Shown: one piece after another, positions 1 through 10,526 of the stretch
Layout of the letters: every line of letters begins with the position of its first letter
Numbering within the stretch: the stretch's first letter is position 1
Assembly (NCBI GenBank): GCA_030407005.1
Contig: JAUDYN010000003.1
Location: 1,922,001 to 1,986,000, forward strand
From: Desarmillaria ectypa
Lineage: Eukaryota > Basidiomycota > Agaricomycetes > Agaricales > Physalacriaceae
Direction: 5' to 3'
DNA length: 64,000 nucleotides
Translations under genes and position numbers: made by a program
The notes under the pieces: model-generated
Databases searched by the model: none
Told to the model about the DNA's origin: nothing
The model's input: only the letters and a program-made list of their open reading frames with translations

Positions 1-1085
1 AATACAGACGATATTCTGTTTGGATCATTTCGCTTTTTCTTGGGTTTGCATCCCCCGGTCTCTGTGGTGGAATCGGCATGTTTGGAAGCACTCTTGGACG
101 AGGTAGGATCATCCGCCTCTTCCCTCCTTGCCGCCTTATCCAAGTTCTCGGTGATCTCCTTTGCAGACGCCCCATCGACCTTCGTGGCATTGATAATAGT
201 TGCAGTCCATGCGGGGACGTACGAAGCCTGGGGGCTGCCCTGTTCTCCAGCCACCACCATTGTCCGGTTCACCATCCCAGGGTAGCTATATAGCAGTCTC
301 TGATCCACATACGCTTGGGATGCAATCTACATTTTATCAGTAAATAGCCAAACGAAGAAGAGAATGACACTCACGAGATTAGCTAGAGTCTGGTCATCAT
401 AATCAGGCTGGATCTCCGCCAATGTCTTGTTCAGCCTCACATACGCGGCCCAGTCACTTTTGGTAAAGACCAAGTTCTCCTTACATCCTTCTACCTCGGC
501 CCTAACAATCTCTCCCCGACCCCACTCCTCCATCTTCCGCAGACTAACCGGGTCCGCGGGAGGGACACCCACGTCCACATTCACTCCGATATTCGTCGTC
601 TCTCCACCTACGTCATCTTGGTATGCCTTCATCAGCTTGGTCTGGTACACCGCGAGCCGTCCGAGGATGTTGTAGTACCGTATAATGAGCGAATTTTGGG
701 CTGCAAACGAAGGCAGGTCATTTGTCCCAGTCTCGAGGAGAAATGCGGTGTAAGTCGCACCCCAGCTAGAGTACTCGCTCTTCGCAAAGGGACGGTCGGC
801 AATGTTGGCTAGGGCATAGTTGGACTGAATTTGGTTTGCGGTGCCAAAGGTGGTGGGTCCGATGGGGCTGGCGGTGACGAAGCGGTCAGGTGCTTTGGGG
901 TCGATTTGGAGGAGCATGGTTGTAAGGGCGGGTTGAATGGTAGTATCCTTGTCATCTACCTTGGATGTGTCGTTTGCAGGTTTATCATCCACTTTGTCAT
1001 CAGTTTTGTCGTCTAGCTTATCAGCCGGTAGAGGTAGAGCCATCGTGTAGAATATAACAAAGAGAAGAATGAATGATACTCTCAT
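1..1085 (-). CDS. Secreted protein of unknown function (3' end beyond window)
   Basis: Two exons are visible (1085-375 and 326 to the window edge), joined by a 48-nt GT-AG intron in phase 0. The start codon is at 1085. The first ~17 residues form a classic signal peptide (RVSFILLFVIFYTMALPLP). It is followed by an Asp/Lys-rich repeat (variants of DKxDDK) and then a folded-looking region of about 190 residues with one Cys. The second exon stays open to the window edge and becomes Lys- and Ser-rich. I do not recognise the family; it looks like a secreted or wall-associated agaricomycete protein. The missing C-terminus lies outside the window. Confidence 0.7.
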
Positions 1086-1160
1086 ATGGGGCGGGCCAGC
1101 CGACTAGTGAGAGAAGCATACAGAGAACTAGCTCTGTAAACATAAACACAGGACTGGTCG

Positions 1161-2402
1161 TCAAAGGGGTACATATCTACACAGGAATCGCATCGCATGG
1201 TTGGTCGTCAGGATGAGATGGTTGACGATGTGCGCAATCACGCCGACGGTAAGGCGCCAAAATAGGGTTCGGGCGGGTTGGCTTAGGATACCGAGATACG
1301 GTAGGGGACGGAAGAGAACAAAGTCGAGTAGGTTGAATGGAGGAGGAAAGTAGCATGGATTTGAGTAGGTGACAACGGTTCGATAAAATGACAGTCGTGC
1401 TTCGCGACACACAGCCGGGCCGTACCGCTTCCATTTGTCGTCGCCAAAATAAACGGGGCTTGGAGCGAGGACAAGGGCGAGAAAGGCGGCAACAATGATA
1501 GCAAAGAAGAGAAAGAGAAGTAAGGAGCGCGTCTCCATCGGGACGACAGCAGTGAGAAAGACGCCGTTGACCGAAGCGGAGAGGAGAAAAGAGATGAGGA
1601 GGATGGCTGGAAGGAACATTGCGACGATGGGGAACACAGTCTCTGCGACTCTCATCTTCAGACCGACGATGAACGGAAGGGCGGGAACAGGGCGCAGGAG
1701 ACGAAGCAGACTAGACGGAAGCTGGAAGGTGTGCATGAATACAGCCACCAGTAGCAGCCCAAACGACGTGTCTTCAGGAAAAGGCGGCGTCGACAACACA
1801 AACGCCAACAAAACAAGCACCGACCCTGTCGACAGCGACAACACCAACAGCGCCCATTCCCTCCCGCCCATGTACTCACTCGCCCCGTAGATCGTCGGCC
1901 GGTCAGGCGGGTACATCACGTAGCTCAGCAACAAGCCGTATGTTGCCAACCTCGCTGCCAAATCGAGCATGTGAGCGACACGGGCATGCCTAGTCCAGAC
2001 ACTCGACATCGTCGTATAGAGCAGCTCGTCGTCGAGGAGCGCATCCGGAGCAGTGTCCAGTAGATCAACGACGCGTATCCCATCCATCTCCCCAAACAGC
2101 ACCGACTCGACATCCTCGTCCTCCTCGCAGAATTCACTCCATAGTGCCATGCACTCTGACTCTGTCCTTTCTGCCATCTTTTCCCTCTTCTTCGTTTGTT
2201 GGATCACTTCCCAGGGCGTGCGAGTAGTAATCTCCTTGACGTTCTTGCGGGCATACAGCAAAACGAGGAGCGAAAATTTGGTCTGCACAGCGCGGTCCGA
2301 CGACACATTGGGGACATTATTATTATTCTCCAGTGTCTCTGCCGTCGCTACAATCGCAGGGAACGTACTGTTTAGCAGAGCAGTCGTTTCGTCGGAGTCC
2401 AT
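1161..2402 (-). CDS. Polytopic membrane protein, possibly TRP/Yvc1-related
   Basis: A single-exon 413-codon gene. The first ~160 residues are acidic and soluble. Five to six hydrophobic segments follow between about residues 150 and 320 (for example a stretch around WALLVLSLSTGSVLVLLAF and another around VFPIVAMFLPAILLISFLL). A cytosolic-looking tail ends with two more hydrophobic patches. The layout, with a soluble N-terminus and a membrane bundle containing a LPSSLLRLLRP linker, recalls fungal vacuolar Ca2+ channels of the Yvc1 type, but no selectivity filter could be identified. The TRP link is therefore only a suggestion. It lies head-to-head with TVP23, with 47 bp between the start codons. 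Confidence 0.7.
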   Translation of the reverse strand: MDSDETTALLNSTFPAIVATAETLENNNNVPNVSSDRAVQTKFSLLVLLYARKNVKEITTRTPWEVIQQTKKREKMAERTESECMALWSEFCEEDEDVESVLFGEMDGIRVVDLLDTAPDALLDDELLYTTMSSVWTRHARVAHMLDLAARLATYGLLLSYVMYPPDRPTIYGASEYMGGREWALLVLSLSTGSVLVLLAFVLSTPPFPEDTSFGLLLVAVFMHTFQLPSSLLRLLRPVPALPFIVGLKMRVAETVFPIVAMFLPAILLISFLLSASVNGVFLTAVVPMETRSLLLFLFFAIIVAAFLALVLAPSPVYFGDDKWKRYGPAVCREARLSFYRTVVTYSNPCYFPPPFNLLDFVLFRPLPYLGILSQPARTLFWRLTVGVIAHIVNHLILTTNHAMRFLCRYVPL

Positions 2403-2421
2403 GATCAGAAATGCGTTAGAT

Positions 2422-2427
2422 CACGTG
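2422..2427. promoter_or_regulatory. CACGTG palindrome in 47-bp divergent promoter
   Basis: A perfect CACGTG E-box sits in the middle of the 47 bp separating the ATG of the membrane protein (2402, minus) from the ATG of TVP23 (2450, plus). CACGTG is the known target of basic helix-loop-helix factors such as Cbf1 and Pho4. Binding here is inferred from sequence only. Confidence 0.4.
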
Positions 2428-2449
2428 CCCTACTTGCCTCCCTTCCACG

Positions 2450-3312
2450 ATGAGCGTGTCGACGCCTCTCCTCGACAACACCATAGAGCCCGACGATGCT
2501 CCCACCAGAAACATATCATCCTCCCAAAAGCAATCCCGCCCGCCTGTCATCCTTACTCCCACAAATGGAAATCCCGCCCTCGCCGCCAATGACAACGACG
2601 CTGAATCTGGTATGCCGCCTCATCCAGCAACCCGTCCAATAATTACTCACCATACACAGGCATAGCAAGCATATTCCGCCAATCAGCCCACCCCCTTGCC
2701 CTCTTCTTCCTCTTTCTCTTTCGAATAGCTGCCATCACCGTATACATCCTATGCGGCTTCTTCACCGACAACTACGTCTTATCCGTACGTCTCCCTCTTC
2801 CCTCTTACCTATTGACTAACCCCACACAGACTGTCGTAGTCGTCATCCTCCTCGCAATGGACTTTTGGAACTGTCGCAACGTGTCCGGCCGTACCCTCGT
2901 CGGTCTGCGTTTTTGGAACCAGGTTGACGATGATGGCGAGAGCTTTTGGGTCTTTGAGAGTCGTGATCCCTCCCACCCCCCAAACCCCATAGACTCCAAA
3001 ATGTTCTGGATAGCACTATACGTCTTTCCATGTCTCTGGGGTGCCCTGTTAATCGTGTCCCTTCTCAAGCTCAGTATATCGTACGTCTACTCCCCGTTCA
3101 ACGTTTCGTATCTCACTCTTCTTAGATTCGTGCCCATCGTCATCCTCGCTCTCGTCTTCAATATCACCAACGCTATCGGTTTCACCTACGCGGACCGCGA
3201 CGCTAAGCAACGCTGGGCCAACAATATCTCCTCCTCATGGGGCTTGGGCGGCATCACCGGCTCCCTCCTCTCAGGTGCCGTCAAGCAGTCCGTCGGCAGA
3301 ATATTCAAGTAG
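2450..3312 (+). CDS. TVP23: Golgi membrane protein Tvp23 (FAM18 family)
   Basis: Four exons (2450-2609, 2660-2784, 2830-3080, 3126-3312) give 240 residues. The third intron is 45 nt and in frame, so an unspliced reading is also open; removing it gives the expected [14 protein letters not shown] join. Tvp23 is a four-helix protein of late Golgi vesicles that works with Yip-family proteins in membrane traffic. Supporting features are the hydrophobic segment [19 protein letters not shown], the signature [20 protein letters not shown], and the family-typical [13 protein letters not shown] near the C-terminus. The ~50-residue N-terminal tail is disordered. Confidence 0.93.
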
Positions 3313-3637
3313 ACTGTATCGCAACCACTTTTTATTCTTCCGTAGTGCTACAATATATAATATATACCTCCGTTAGAGGTCGAATAAACAATCAAAAACG
3401 TATGTGCATCGAAAAACAAGACTAAACGAAGGTCACTAGGCGTAAAACGAACGTCGATCAAACTCTGGTAGTACATGAAATAAACAAATAAACAGAGAAA
3501 GTTGATGGGTGTGTGCTGTGAAGAGTTCAAATGCAAGTGTAAATAAAAATTGACAGAGAATAATAAAGAAATAGAGATGGATCCCAAAACCCAGTGACGG
3601 AAAGCATACGAGCAGCATAGAGGGCATAGACATAGGC
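3313..3637. other. Convergent intergenic region
   Basis: 325 bp between the stop codons of TVP23 and the phosphatase gene. It is AT-rich, with TATATAATATATA around 3350-3370, and presumably holds both 3' ends. No gene was seen. Confidence 0.6.
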
Positions 3638-5564
3638 TTACAACATACTGCTTTCCAACCCGACATACCCCCTTGCATCCACCTTGCTAAACGCCGTTGT
3701 TGGCGTAGCCGGCGCAGCAATACCGATAAAACTCCTTGTCCGTCCATGCGACCGGAACATCGACACACGAGGCGTGATCGCAGGCCACGGCACACCTTCA
3801 CTCGTCAGCGTCATCGTAGCAGGCGTCCTGCCCATCGTTGGACTAGGCGGGAACACAAATAGCGTCTGACTCAGTGTAGCAGCATGACTCGTCTGTGGCC
3901 GCGCCTGGTTCAGAACAGAGTGTCGCAGGTGAAGAGGCGGAGGAGCCGGTTTACGCGACTCGGTACGCATCCGCAAGGACAGTTTATGGGGACGGGGTGA
4001 CGGAGACGACGATGGTGAAGGGTGGTGTTTTGGCGCTTTTGGAGGAGAGTTGCTAACAACGACATTGGTAGGCGACGGTGGAACAGGCGGGAGAATCGGT
4101 ACAGGTCGTCGCTTAACCTTGGGTGTCATATCAAATGTGGCACGCGTCGCCGACGGTGGCGGTGCGAAACTGAACGATGTTTTCCATATCGGGGCCGACG
4201 GTGGCGGACGCGACGTCGTACTCCGTCTATAATCCACATCATCCGGCGAGTTGGTCGAGGACGACGACGTCTCGCGCTCAAAGCTGCTCGTCTCGTCAAA
4301 CCCGCCGCCGACACCCAGCAGACTGTGTTCCTCATCTTCCTCTACCAGCTCTTCACTAAATATACTGCTCGCTACTGATCCTGTGCGTTTACGGGCACCA
4401 TAGCGACTTCTCCATGCAGCACCCATGCCTACTCCAGAGGTCGAAGAGCCCATCGAAGACGTCGATGAGGCAGATGATTTCCGTGCGACAATACGGTCTT
4501 CCATAGCTTTGTCAAGCGCCTTGGCCTCCTGCATGACAAACGTATTTTCTTCATCCTCCGGTTCTGATGGAGCCTCATCAAGCAACCGTCTCCTCCTACC
4601 CCACTCCTCTTCCTCATCAACGATCGAGGAACGTTCCGAATTGGAAGGAGAGCCGGTCAGTTTGCGTTCATAGTCCAATAGCTGGTATATTAAGCTGCAA
4701 ATAACTGGATATGAAGAAGACCAAGGCAAGGGGGGTGAATGAAACGCACGACATATTGGGGCCTATCCATTTGCTTTTCTGTTTTACGAAATCATATGCG
4801 GGCTGCATGCCCTTGAGGGCCCATATCTCCGGTGGGACGTTGGGGGAGCGCTCGGCGGCCGCGCGCATGACGAGGGCAATTACCATGGTAGCTGAGCGAG
4901 AAATGCCACACTGGCAGTGGATAAGGACGCCTTCGCCTCGCTCGAGGGCAGCATCGGTAAAGGCCATTGCAGCTGGGAAACCAGAAGCGACAAGATCCTG
5001 CTGGCCGTGGGACCACATTAGTTTGAGATAGTGCATGGCAGGTCGTCCAGAGGCATGGTGGGCGGGATAGAAGGTATCCGTGAGCTCTGGCTGAGAAACC
5101 TTGAGGTTGGGAGCCGAGGCGAAGGAGCGGAGGGGCTTGGAGGTATCGAAGGGGGAGGCGACCTCCTTGGCGACGTTAAGGACGGCCTTGATGCCACGAT
5201 CTCTGAGCTGGGGCCAGTCACGGGCGTTGTCCTCTGAGCCTAGCCAGATGCCGGGTATGATTTGGAGAGGCCCGTCAGCGTAGGGTACATCGGGATCATG
5301 CTCTTCGCTACGAGCAAGGAGGGCTGCAGGTGTCGGTGCAGGGAGTGATATGACGGAGGGACGTCGGGGGCGAGGCGAGAAGGCGGCGGTGATACTTTCG
5401 GACGATGGCTGGGAGTCGGGAAGTGTGAGGGAGAGCTTCTTCATATTCCTGAGAGAAGGTGGTCGGCCGACATTATCCGATTTAGTGTCGACGGGCATAA
5501 AGGTCGGTGTTTCGATGCGGAGACCTGGAGGAGGGCCCCTTTTGCGAGGCGGGTTTGGTGCCAT
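3638..5564 (-). CDS. Dual-specificity protein phosphatase with long disordered tail
   Basis: Two exons (5564-4750 and 4694-3638) with a 55-nt intron encode 623 residues. The upstream in-frame codon at 5594 is GTG, so the ATG at 5564 was chosen. Residues ~100-280 form the DSP domain, starting IIPGIWLGSEDNARDW; the catalytic loop HCQCGISRSAT has the HCx5R nucleophile Cys and Arg. A conserved fungal block follows (GMQPAYDFVKQKSKWIGPNM). This arrangement is known from Msg5/Pmp1-like fungal MAP-kinase phosphatases, so dephosphorylation of a MAPK is the likely role. The last ~300 residues are Ser/Pro-rich and low complexity, with several SP sites and a Pro-rich stretch. Substrate choice cannot be read from the sequence. 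Confidence 0.88.
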
Positions 5565-6006
5565 TGCGTCGATAGTTGCTGCCTGAAATTGCACGCCCAG
5601 CGTGGTGAAAAAAGCAGGATAACAGGAAAGAAGCAGCCAACAGGCTCTTGAAGAGAGAATTAAAAAAGAAAGAAAGGCGGCGGGCCTTACGTCCGCAGGC
5701 TGTCGTCGTCGTAGTCGTCCACCAACAATTGTTATATCATCACTTTATTTTATCACTGTATTATTATAATATAAAATAAATTACTACTTTCGGCACCCCT
5801 CGTACGATTGATTGGCCAGACCCGCCCAGAGTAACAAAACCCGCCACATGAACAAAAACCAGTTCATCTTTCTCCTCTCCCTTATTCTTCCCTTTTCCTT
5901 CCTTTTCATTGTCTCTCGTGTCCTCACTGCTAGTCTCGAAAAGGCCGGATTTCATTTCTCTGATCTCATCCTCATCGGACTTCCCAAGGATCCCAGTCAT
6001 CCAGAA
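5565..6006. other. Divergent promoter region, AT-rich core
   Basis: About 440 bp between the phosphatase and CBR1 starts. 5730-5790 is strongly AT-rich (runs of TTATTTTATC and TATTATTATAATATAAAATAAAT). In-frame ATGs for CBR1 at 5812 and 5848 lie inside it (see the CBR1 entry). Confidence 0.5.
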
Positions 6007-7125
6007 ATGGGCTCATACTCATTTGCCGACTTTAAATCCCAGCTGAGCGCTGTCGATTTGCCGTTGCTGGGCACCGTAGACTTGCTCTCATCTACTGCGC
6101 TCATCACCGCTGCCGTCGTCGTTGGAGGTTTCGTCCTCATGGTCCTCTTCCCCAAAGGTAATGTACTTACGCGTCATCTGTCGCGTCATTCGACTCACCG
6201 GACCCCAGGCAGGTCCAAGGTACTCGACCCCACCACTTGGCAAGAGTTTCCTCTCGTAAAAAAGACTCAGGTTTCGCCGAACACCGCAATGCAAGTGATA
6301 TGCATACCCCTCGTTTCATCCAAAATTAATTTCTTCGTTTTAGTTACCGATTCAGCCTGCCCCACCCCAGTGATATTCTGGGTCTCCCCATTGGTCAGCA
6401 CATCTCCATCGCTGCCGAAATCAATGGTAAGGATATTATGCGGTCCTACACACCCGTCTCGTCCGATGATGACCGTGGCCACTTTGAACTCCTTATCAAA
6501 TCGTACGAAAAGGGCAACATATCCCGTCATATCGCAACCCTCAAGATTGGCGACACCATCCGTGTCAAGGGTCCCAAGGGCCAGTTTACCTATACCTCAG
6601 ACCTCGTCGCCCACATTGGCATGATCGCTGGCGGTACCGGTATCACCCCCATGATCCAAATTATTCGCGCCGCCCTCAAGAACCCAGCAGATCGCACCGT
6701 CCTCTCGCTCATCTATGCCAACGTCAACCATGAAGATATCCTCTGCAAGAAGGAGCTCGACGACCTCCAGGCCGAGCACGACCGTTCCCGCTTCAAAGTC
6801 TATTACGTTCTCAACAACCCCCCTGCTAACTGGAATGGCGGAGTCGGGTTCGTCTCCAAGGACCAGATTGTTGAGCACCTACCCGGTCCCGAGTTGCATT
6901 CCAAGGTACTCATGTGTGGCCCTCCTCCCATGATCACTGCTATGAAGTACGGCTGTTTTCCCTGTCACCATCCTACCTCCTCACTAACTTGCCCCAGGAA
7001 ACACCTCGATGAACTTAAATACCCTGCTCCTCGCACTGTTAGCAAGCTTGTCGATCAGGTATGCCTCCTCATCCCGGAATTACACGCAACCGCTCATCAA
7101 TCATCAATAGGTCTTTGTCTTTTAG
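6007..7125 (+). CDS. CBR1: NADH-cytochrome b5 reductase
   Basis: Five exons (6007-6157, 6209-6290, 6344-6946, 6998-7058, 7111-7125) give 303 residues, the usual length. The enzyme passes electrons from NADH through FAD to cytochrome b5 at the ER or outer mitochondrial membrane for sterol and fatty-acid modification. Seen: an N-terminal membrane anchor ([20 protein letters not shown]), FAD-binding [21 protein letters not shown], the Rossmann motif [16 protein letters not shown] and NADH-binding LMCGPPPMI. The C-terminus is VFVF. Intron 2 (6291-6343) begins with GC, not GT: only GC|AAGT splicing yields the conserved NTAIYRF. In-frame ATGs at 5812 and 5848 would add a hydrophobic leader, so the start is chosen by family length and is not certain. 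Confidence 0.92.
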
Positions 7126-7294
7126 ACATAGAAAATTAGAGTGATATTGCATATGTACTCCGGCTACGGTCAGCGAGTCGGGATGCTTTGAAATTGATTA
7201 TCAAATGATCACGAGTACCTTTAGTAATGACATTGTGACCCTTGCTATATATTAACCCTCGAAAATTATTGTGAGCTTTATTTCCTCCTCCCAA

Positions 7295-8218
7295 ATGTCT
7301 CCTACACTGTATACGTTTCGCGGTTCCGTCTGGTCTGCCGTTCCCGAGCTCGCCGTGTGGGAATCACTTGACACTGTCAAAGGCGCGCACTGATTGACAA
7401 CTCCACAGCGCCGAACTATATCCAGCCGACGCCATCGCCACAAAGTCCATCAACCTCGTCAACGGCGAAAACTTTGATCCTAACTTTATCGACATTAATC
7501 CCAGCGCCACCCTTCCTACTTTAACTGCAGGCGGCGAGACATATAAGTCGACCGCCGACGTCATCTCGTATCTTGTCGCCCACGCCCCAAAACCCCTATC
7601 CACTCCTGCATCCCACAAGGTCATCATTGACCAAGTCCACGAAGACCAGTACGACCCCAACTTTGCCTTGCTTCTCGTTCGCGATGAGTCGGAGCGGGCC
7701 GCCAAGGCCGCTGCTTTACCCAAGACCTTTGTTGAGAATCGTACGTCCTTTCTCTTATTCAACAATCTCTTCCAACTTCATCTTCAGGTCAAAACGCCCT
7801 CTTGAAACACTCCCAAGACCCCGCCAACTCCCGTCATGCAACTTTCTACAACGAAAAGCTCGCTGGCAACGGCGCACTCCTTGACATTTACACCGGCACC
7901 AATAAAGACCCGGCTGCTTTCTATGCTCAGTCCCAGGCACATTTTGACAGCCTCAGGACATATCTCTACATTGTCCTCCCTACCGTCCTCCCTGCTAAAG
8001 GATTCATTGCCGGAGCCACACCTGGTGAGGCCGATTTCCACGTCGCGGCATGGTTGACCCGTATCGCCGCTACATCTGGTGCTACCAGTGCCGCTGATGC
8101 CCTTGAGTCATTGGAGAAGAACTTTGGTGCGCCCCTTCCAGAGTCTGTAAGAAGCTACACCAGAGCATGGATCGTTAGGGACAGCTGGAAGAAGGTGTAT
8201 GCCGAAGGATTGTACTAG
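7295..8218 (+). CDS. Glutathione S-transferase-like protein
   Basis: Three exons (7295-7356, 7409-7740, 7788-8218) give 274 residues. The N-terminal half has a thioredoxin-fold GST-N pattern (SPTLYTFRGSVWSAVPELAV and NPSATLPTLTAGGETYKSTAD, the latter containing the cis-Pro T-L-P-T-L and glutathione-contact region). The C-terminal half is helical, and the segment GATPGEADFHVAAWLTRIA matches the GST-C pattern around the conserved Asp. Such enzymes conjugate or reduce substrates with glutathione in the cytosol. There is no clear catalytic Ser or Cys at position ~10-15, so activity and class are open. Confidence 0.8.
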
Positions 8219-8294
8219 AGTAGAAATATTCCTGAGGCGAGAGTAGTAACCTAGACATTCAATCTGTAAAGCAGTCAGTTAATTCACTTGATAA

Positions 8295-9230
8295 TCACAA
8301 ATGAACGCACTGAGTATCCAAGGCATTGAGCTGGGTCGTGCTGCCTTCCATCATCTCCATCCTGCACTCATCCAATCTAAACTGATATAAGCACCCACGC
8401 GACAAAAGGGCAATCAACTGACATTCGTTTAATTTCCTCCGCCGCCTCCCAGCCAACTTCAAATTCTTCCTCCGTCGGCTCGCCCTCCGAGTTCCTCGCA
8501 AGCTGGATCGCAGAATCATACACGCGCAACACGACCGGGTCGTCAAGCAGGGGCACAATGAAGCGAAAGTGATGTATTATCCTTGCATGTGGTTTAAGCA
8601 CTGGGTGAGCCGGGATTACCACATGCGCAAGGGCATCTGTAGCAAAGGTAAGGACGTTTCAAAAATCGACATTGAAGGACAGCCACCTATCTCTGCGACG
8701 GTATCCAACAGTGTCCTCCGGAACCTCACTCCAGCGTATTTGGTCCCCGGTCGTCCCCAACCAGGATGAAACGCCTCCTTTGGCTCTGATTCATACGAGA
8801 CAAGACACGCACGAAGGTATTCCCTCGCGATGTACTCGTGCACAGTCTAGCAAATATTAATGGGCGGGGCAATACAATCGAAACACGACCTACATTCGGC
8901 ATGTCCCCCTTCCCAATAGGCCTGTAATTCTTCGAGATCCTCTGCAATTTCAGGCGAACGGCGATGCGGCGTTTGGCACAGAAGAATAAAGAGGTGAAGA
9001 ACTACCACGGGTCTGAGTGAAATGCTTGACGAGGACTGGGCTGTGGGACGTACAACGACGACGTAGCTGGCGCCGATGATGAGGGCATTGATATTCCTCG
9101 ACCAGGACCGACTTGGAGAGGTCCGTACGGCCTGAGAGAGAAGGGCAACACAAGATAGCAGAATGGCGCATACGGTAAGGATGATGAGGAGGAGGTAGGT
9201 TAGCGAGGATACCAAACGAAATGAACCCAT
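8295..9230 (-). CDS. DLT1: Defect at low temperature protein 1 homologue
   Basis: Five exons (9230-9054, 9001-8894, 8846-8687, 8636-8423, 8376-8295) give 246 residues. The in-frame codon at 9245 is GTG, so the ATG at 9230 is used. Two N-terminal transmembrane segments (LVSSLTYLLLIILTVCAIL and ALIIGASYVVVFFTSLFF) are followed by the family motif LQRISKNYRPIGKGDMP and a cytosolic domain containing YIAREYLRACLVSYES and FHPGWGRPGTKYAGVRFRR. Dlt1 proteins are fungal membrane proteins needed for growth in the cold; their biochemical role is unknown. The identification rests on remembered family motifs, not an alignment. Confidence 0.82.
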
Positions 9231-9375
9231 GAAAGAAGATGCCACGAGGCTCCGATCAAATTTGAATAAAGTTTGCTATGGATCAACCACGTCGTGTAGG
9301 TATCGATACATTGTAGAATAACTCGAAATATGTACATAGTAGCCCAGCCACTCATTTCTGATGTCATAAATGCTC

Positions 9376-10526
9376 TCAAGCCTGAACGTTGTCGCTGTAA
9401 AAATTTATCAGTACCCACACCACAGTCGCCACAGAGTGGTACTCACGCATATTCTCCGTCAACGTTACCAGCAGGATTGTAGTTGCAAACATAAAGTACC
9501 CCACCCTAGCCAATTCCATGAGCTGCCTGTTTCCATAGTAAAAAAAATCAAAAAACCCACTCCGTTTTCAGCATAAATGTTGGAGCACTTGGCGTAACCG
9601 CATCCAAGCTCGGTAGTAGATTTCCAAACCATTTGCGTGAAATGTGAGTAAGTCGGCTTGCTAGCGTCATAATCCGCTGACCATTCCATCAGCACCAAGA
9701 AAACCGTTAGAAGAATGGAACATTTACAAGCTTCACTTGCCCATAGCTGTACAGCAGCCGCGATATCCGGATCCCCAGAAGCTTCAGCCAAGTTTTCTGG
9801 CGGACCCATCAGCTTTGGCACAAAAATCCGCACGCAAAGATGACCGACCTCCATAAGACGTGCTTGAATGCTTAAAGTTGCATTGATCAGCCCAAGACTG
9901 GGCAGTTGAAGCGACCTCATCGCTCCAAGTCAGGTTATTGGCACCATGATCCTTGCGGACGGTGTTGTGTGCGGTCAACCACGCGTCGATGTCACTTGAA
10001 GACGCCGAAGACGAGGAGCTGGATGCAGAAGCAGAAGAGGTAGCAGTAGCAGTGCTTTCCGCACCACCTGATTCCACTAGTGTCTGCGTCTCGGCAGGAG
10101 TCTTCGTCGCCGCAGCTTCACTGGTGGATTCTAGACGAGATTCTTCCGTAGAACTCTCTTGGCTTACAGAAGAGACTTCACGGGGGATGTATGTAGAGGT
10201 CTCAGTGGCGGTGGCTGACGGCAACGAAGCGCTGTCTGTCGCGCTAGGAAAACTGCTATGGGATAAGACTCAGCCATCATGTTAACGAAAAGGAGGACAT
10301 ACCCAGTCTCACAAGCCTGAGACGTGAAGGATCCCCAGGAGCCAGAGCTAACGCTCGCAAAGATCCACCAAGGCTGGTCGCGTCCATAGACCTCTCCACC
10401 GCACGGTTGGCCCGGCGACCAACCGCCCCACTGCTTCTTCGCCAGGGTAGGGCCAGCCAACCCGCCAGGGAGCTGAGCAACAAGCAGAACAACCACAGCG
10501 GAAAGGATCACAGGTGAATGAATCAT
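9376..10526 (-). CDS. Secreted CAP/SCP (PR-1-like) protein, copy 1
   Basis: Six exons (10526-10303, 10255-9849, 9796-9728, 9676-9561, 9505-9447, 9394-9376) give 297 residues. A signal peptide (SPVILSAVVVLLVAQLPGG) is followed by a short Cys/Trp-rich segment (WGGWSPGQPCGG) and a long Ser/Thr linker, likely O-glycosylated. The CAP domain then starts at AWLTAHNTVRKDHGANNLTW, with GENL, the CAP1 motif HFTQMVWKSTTELGCGYAKC and the CAP2 motif YVCNYNPAGNVDGEY. Fungal CAP proteins are secreted and several (yeast Pry proteins) bind sterols or fatty acids. A second, related copy lies 1.5 kb upstream on the same strand. Confidence 0.93.

Noticed and set aside
1495..1890. 131-codon plus-strand frame inside the membrane-protein gene
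   Set aside because: Antisense shadow of a well-formed transmembrane coding sequence; Arg/Thr/Asn-rich without domain.
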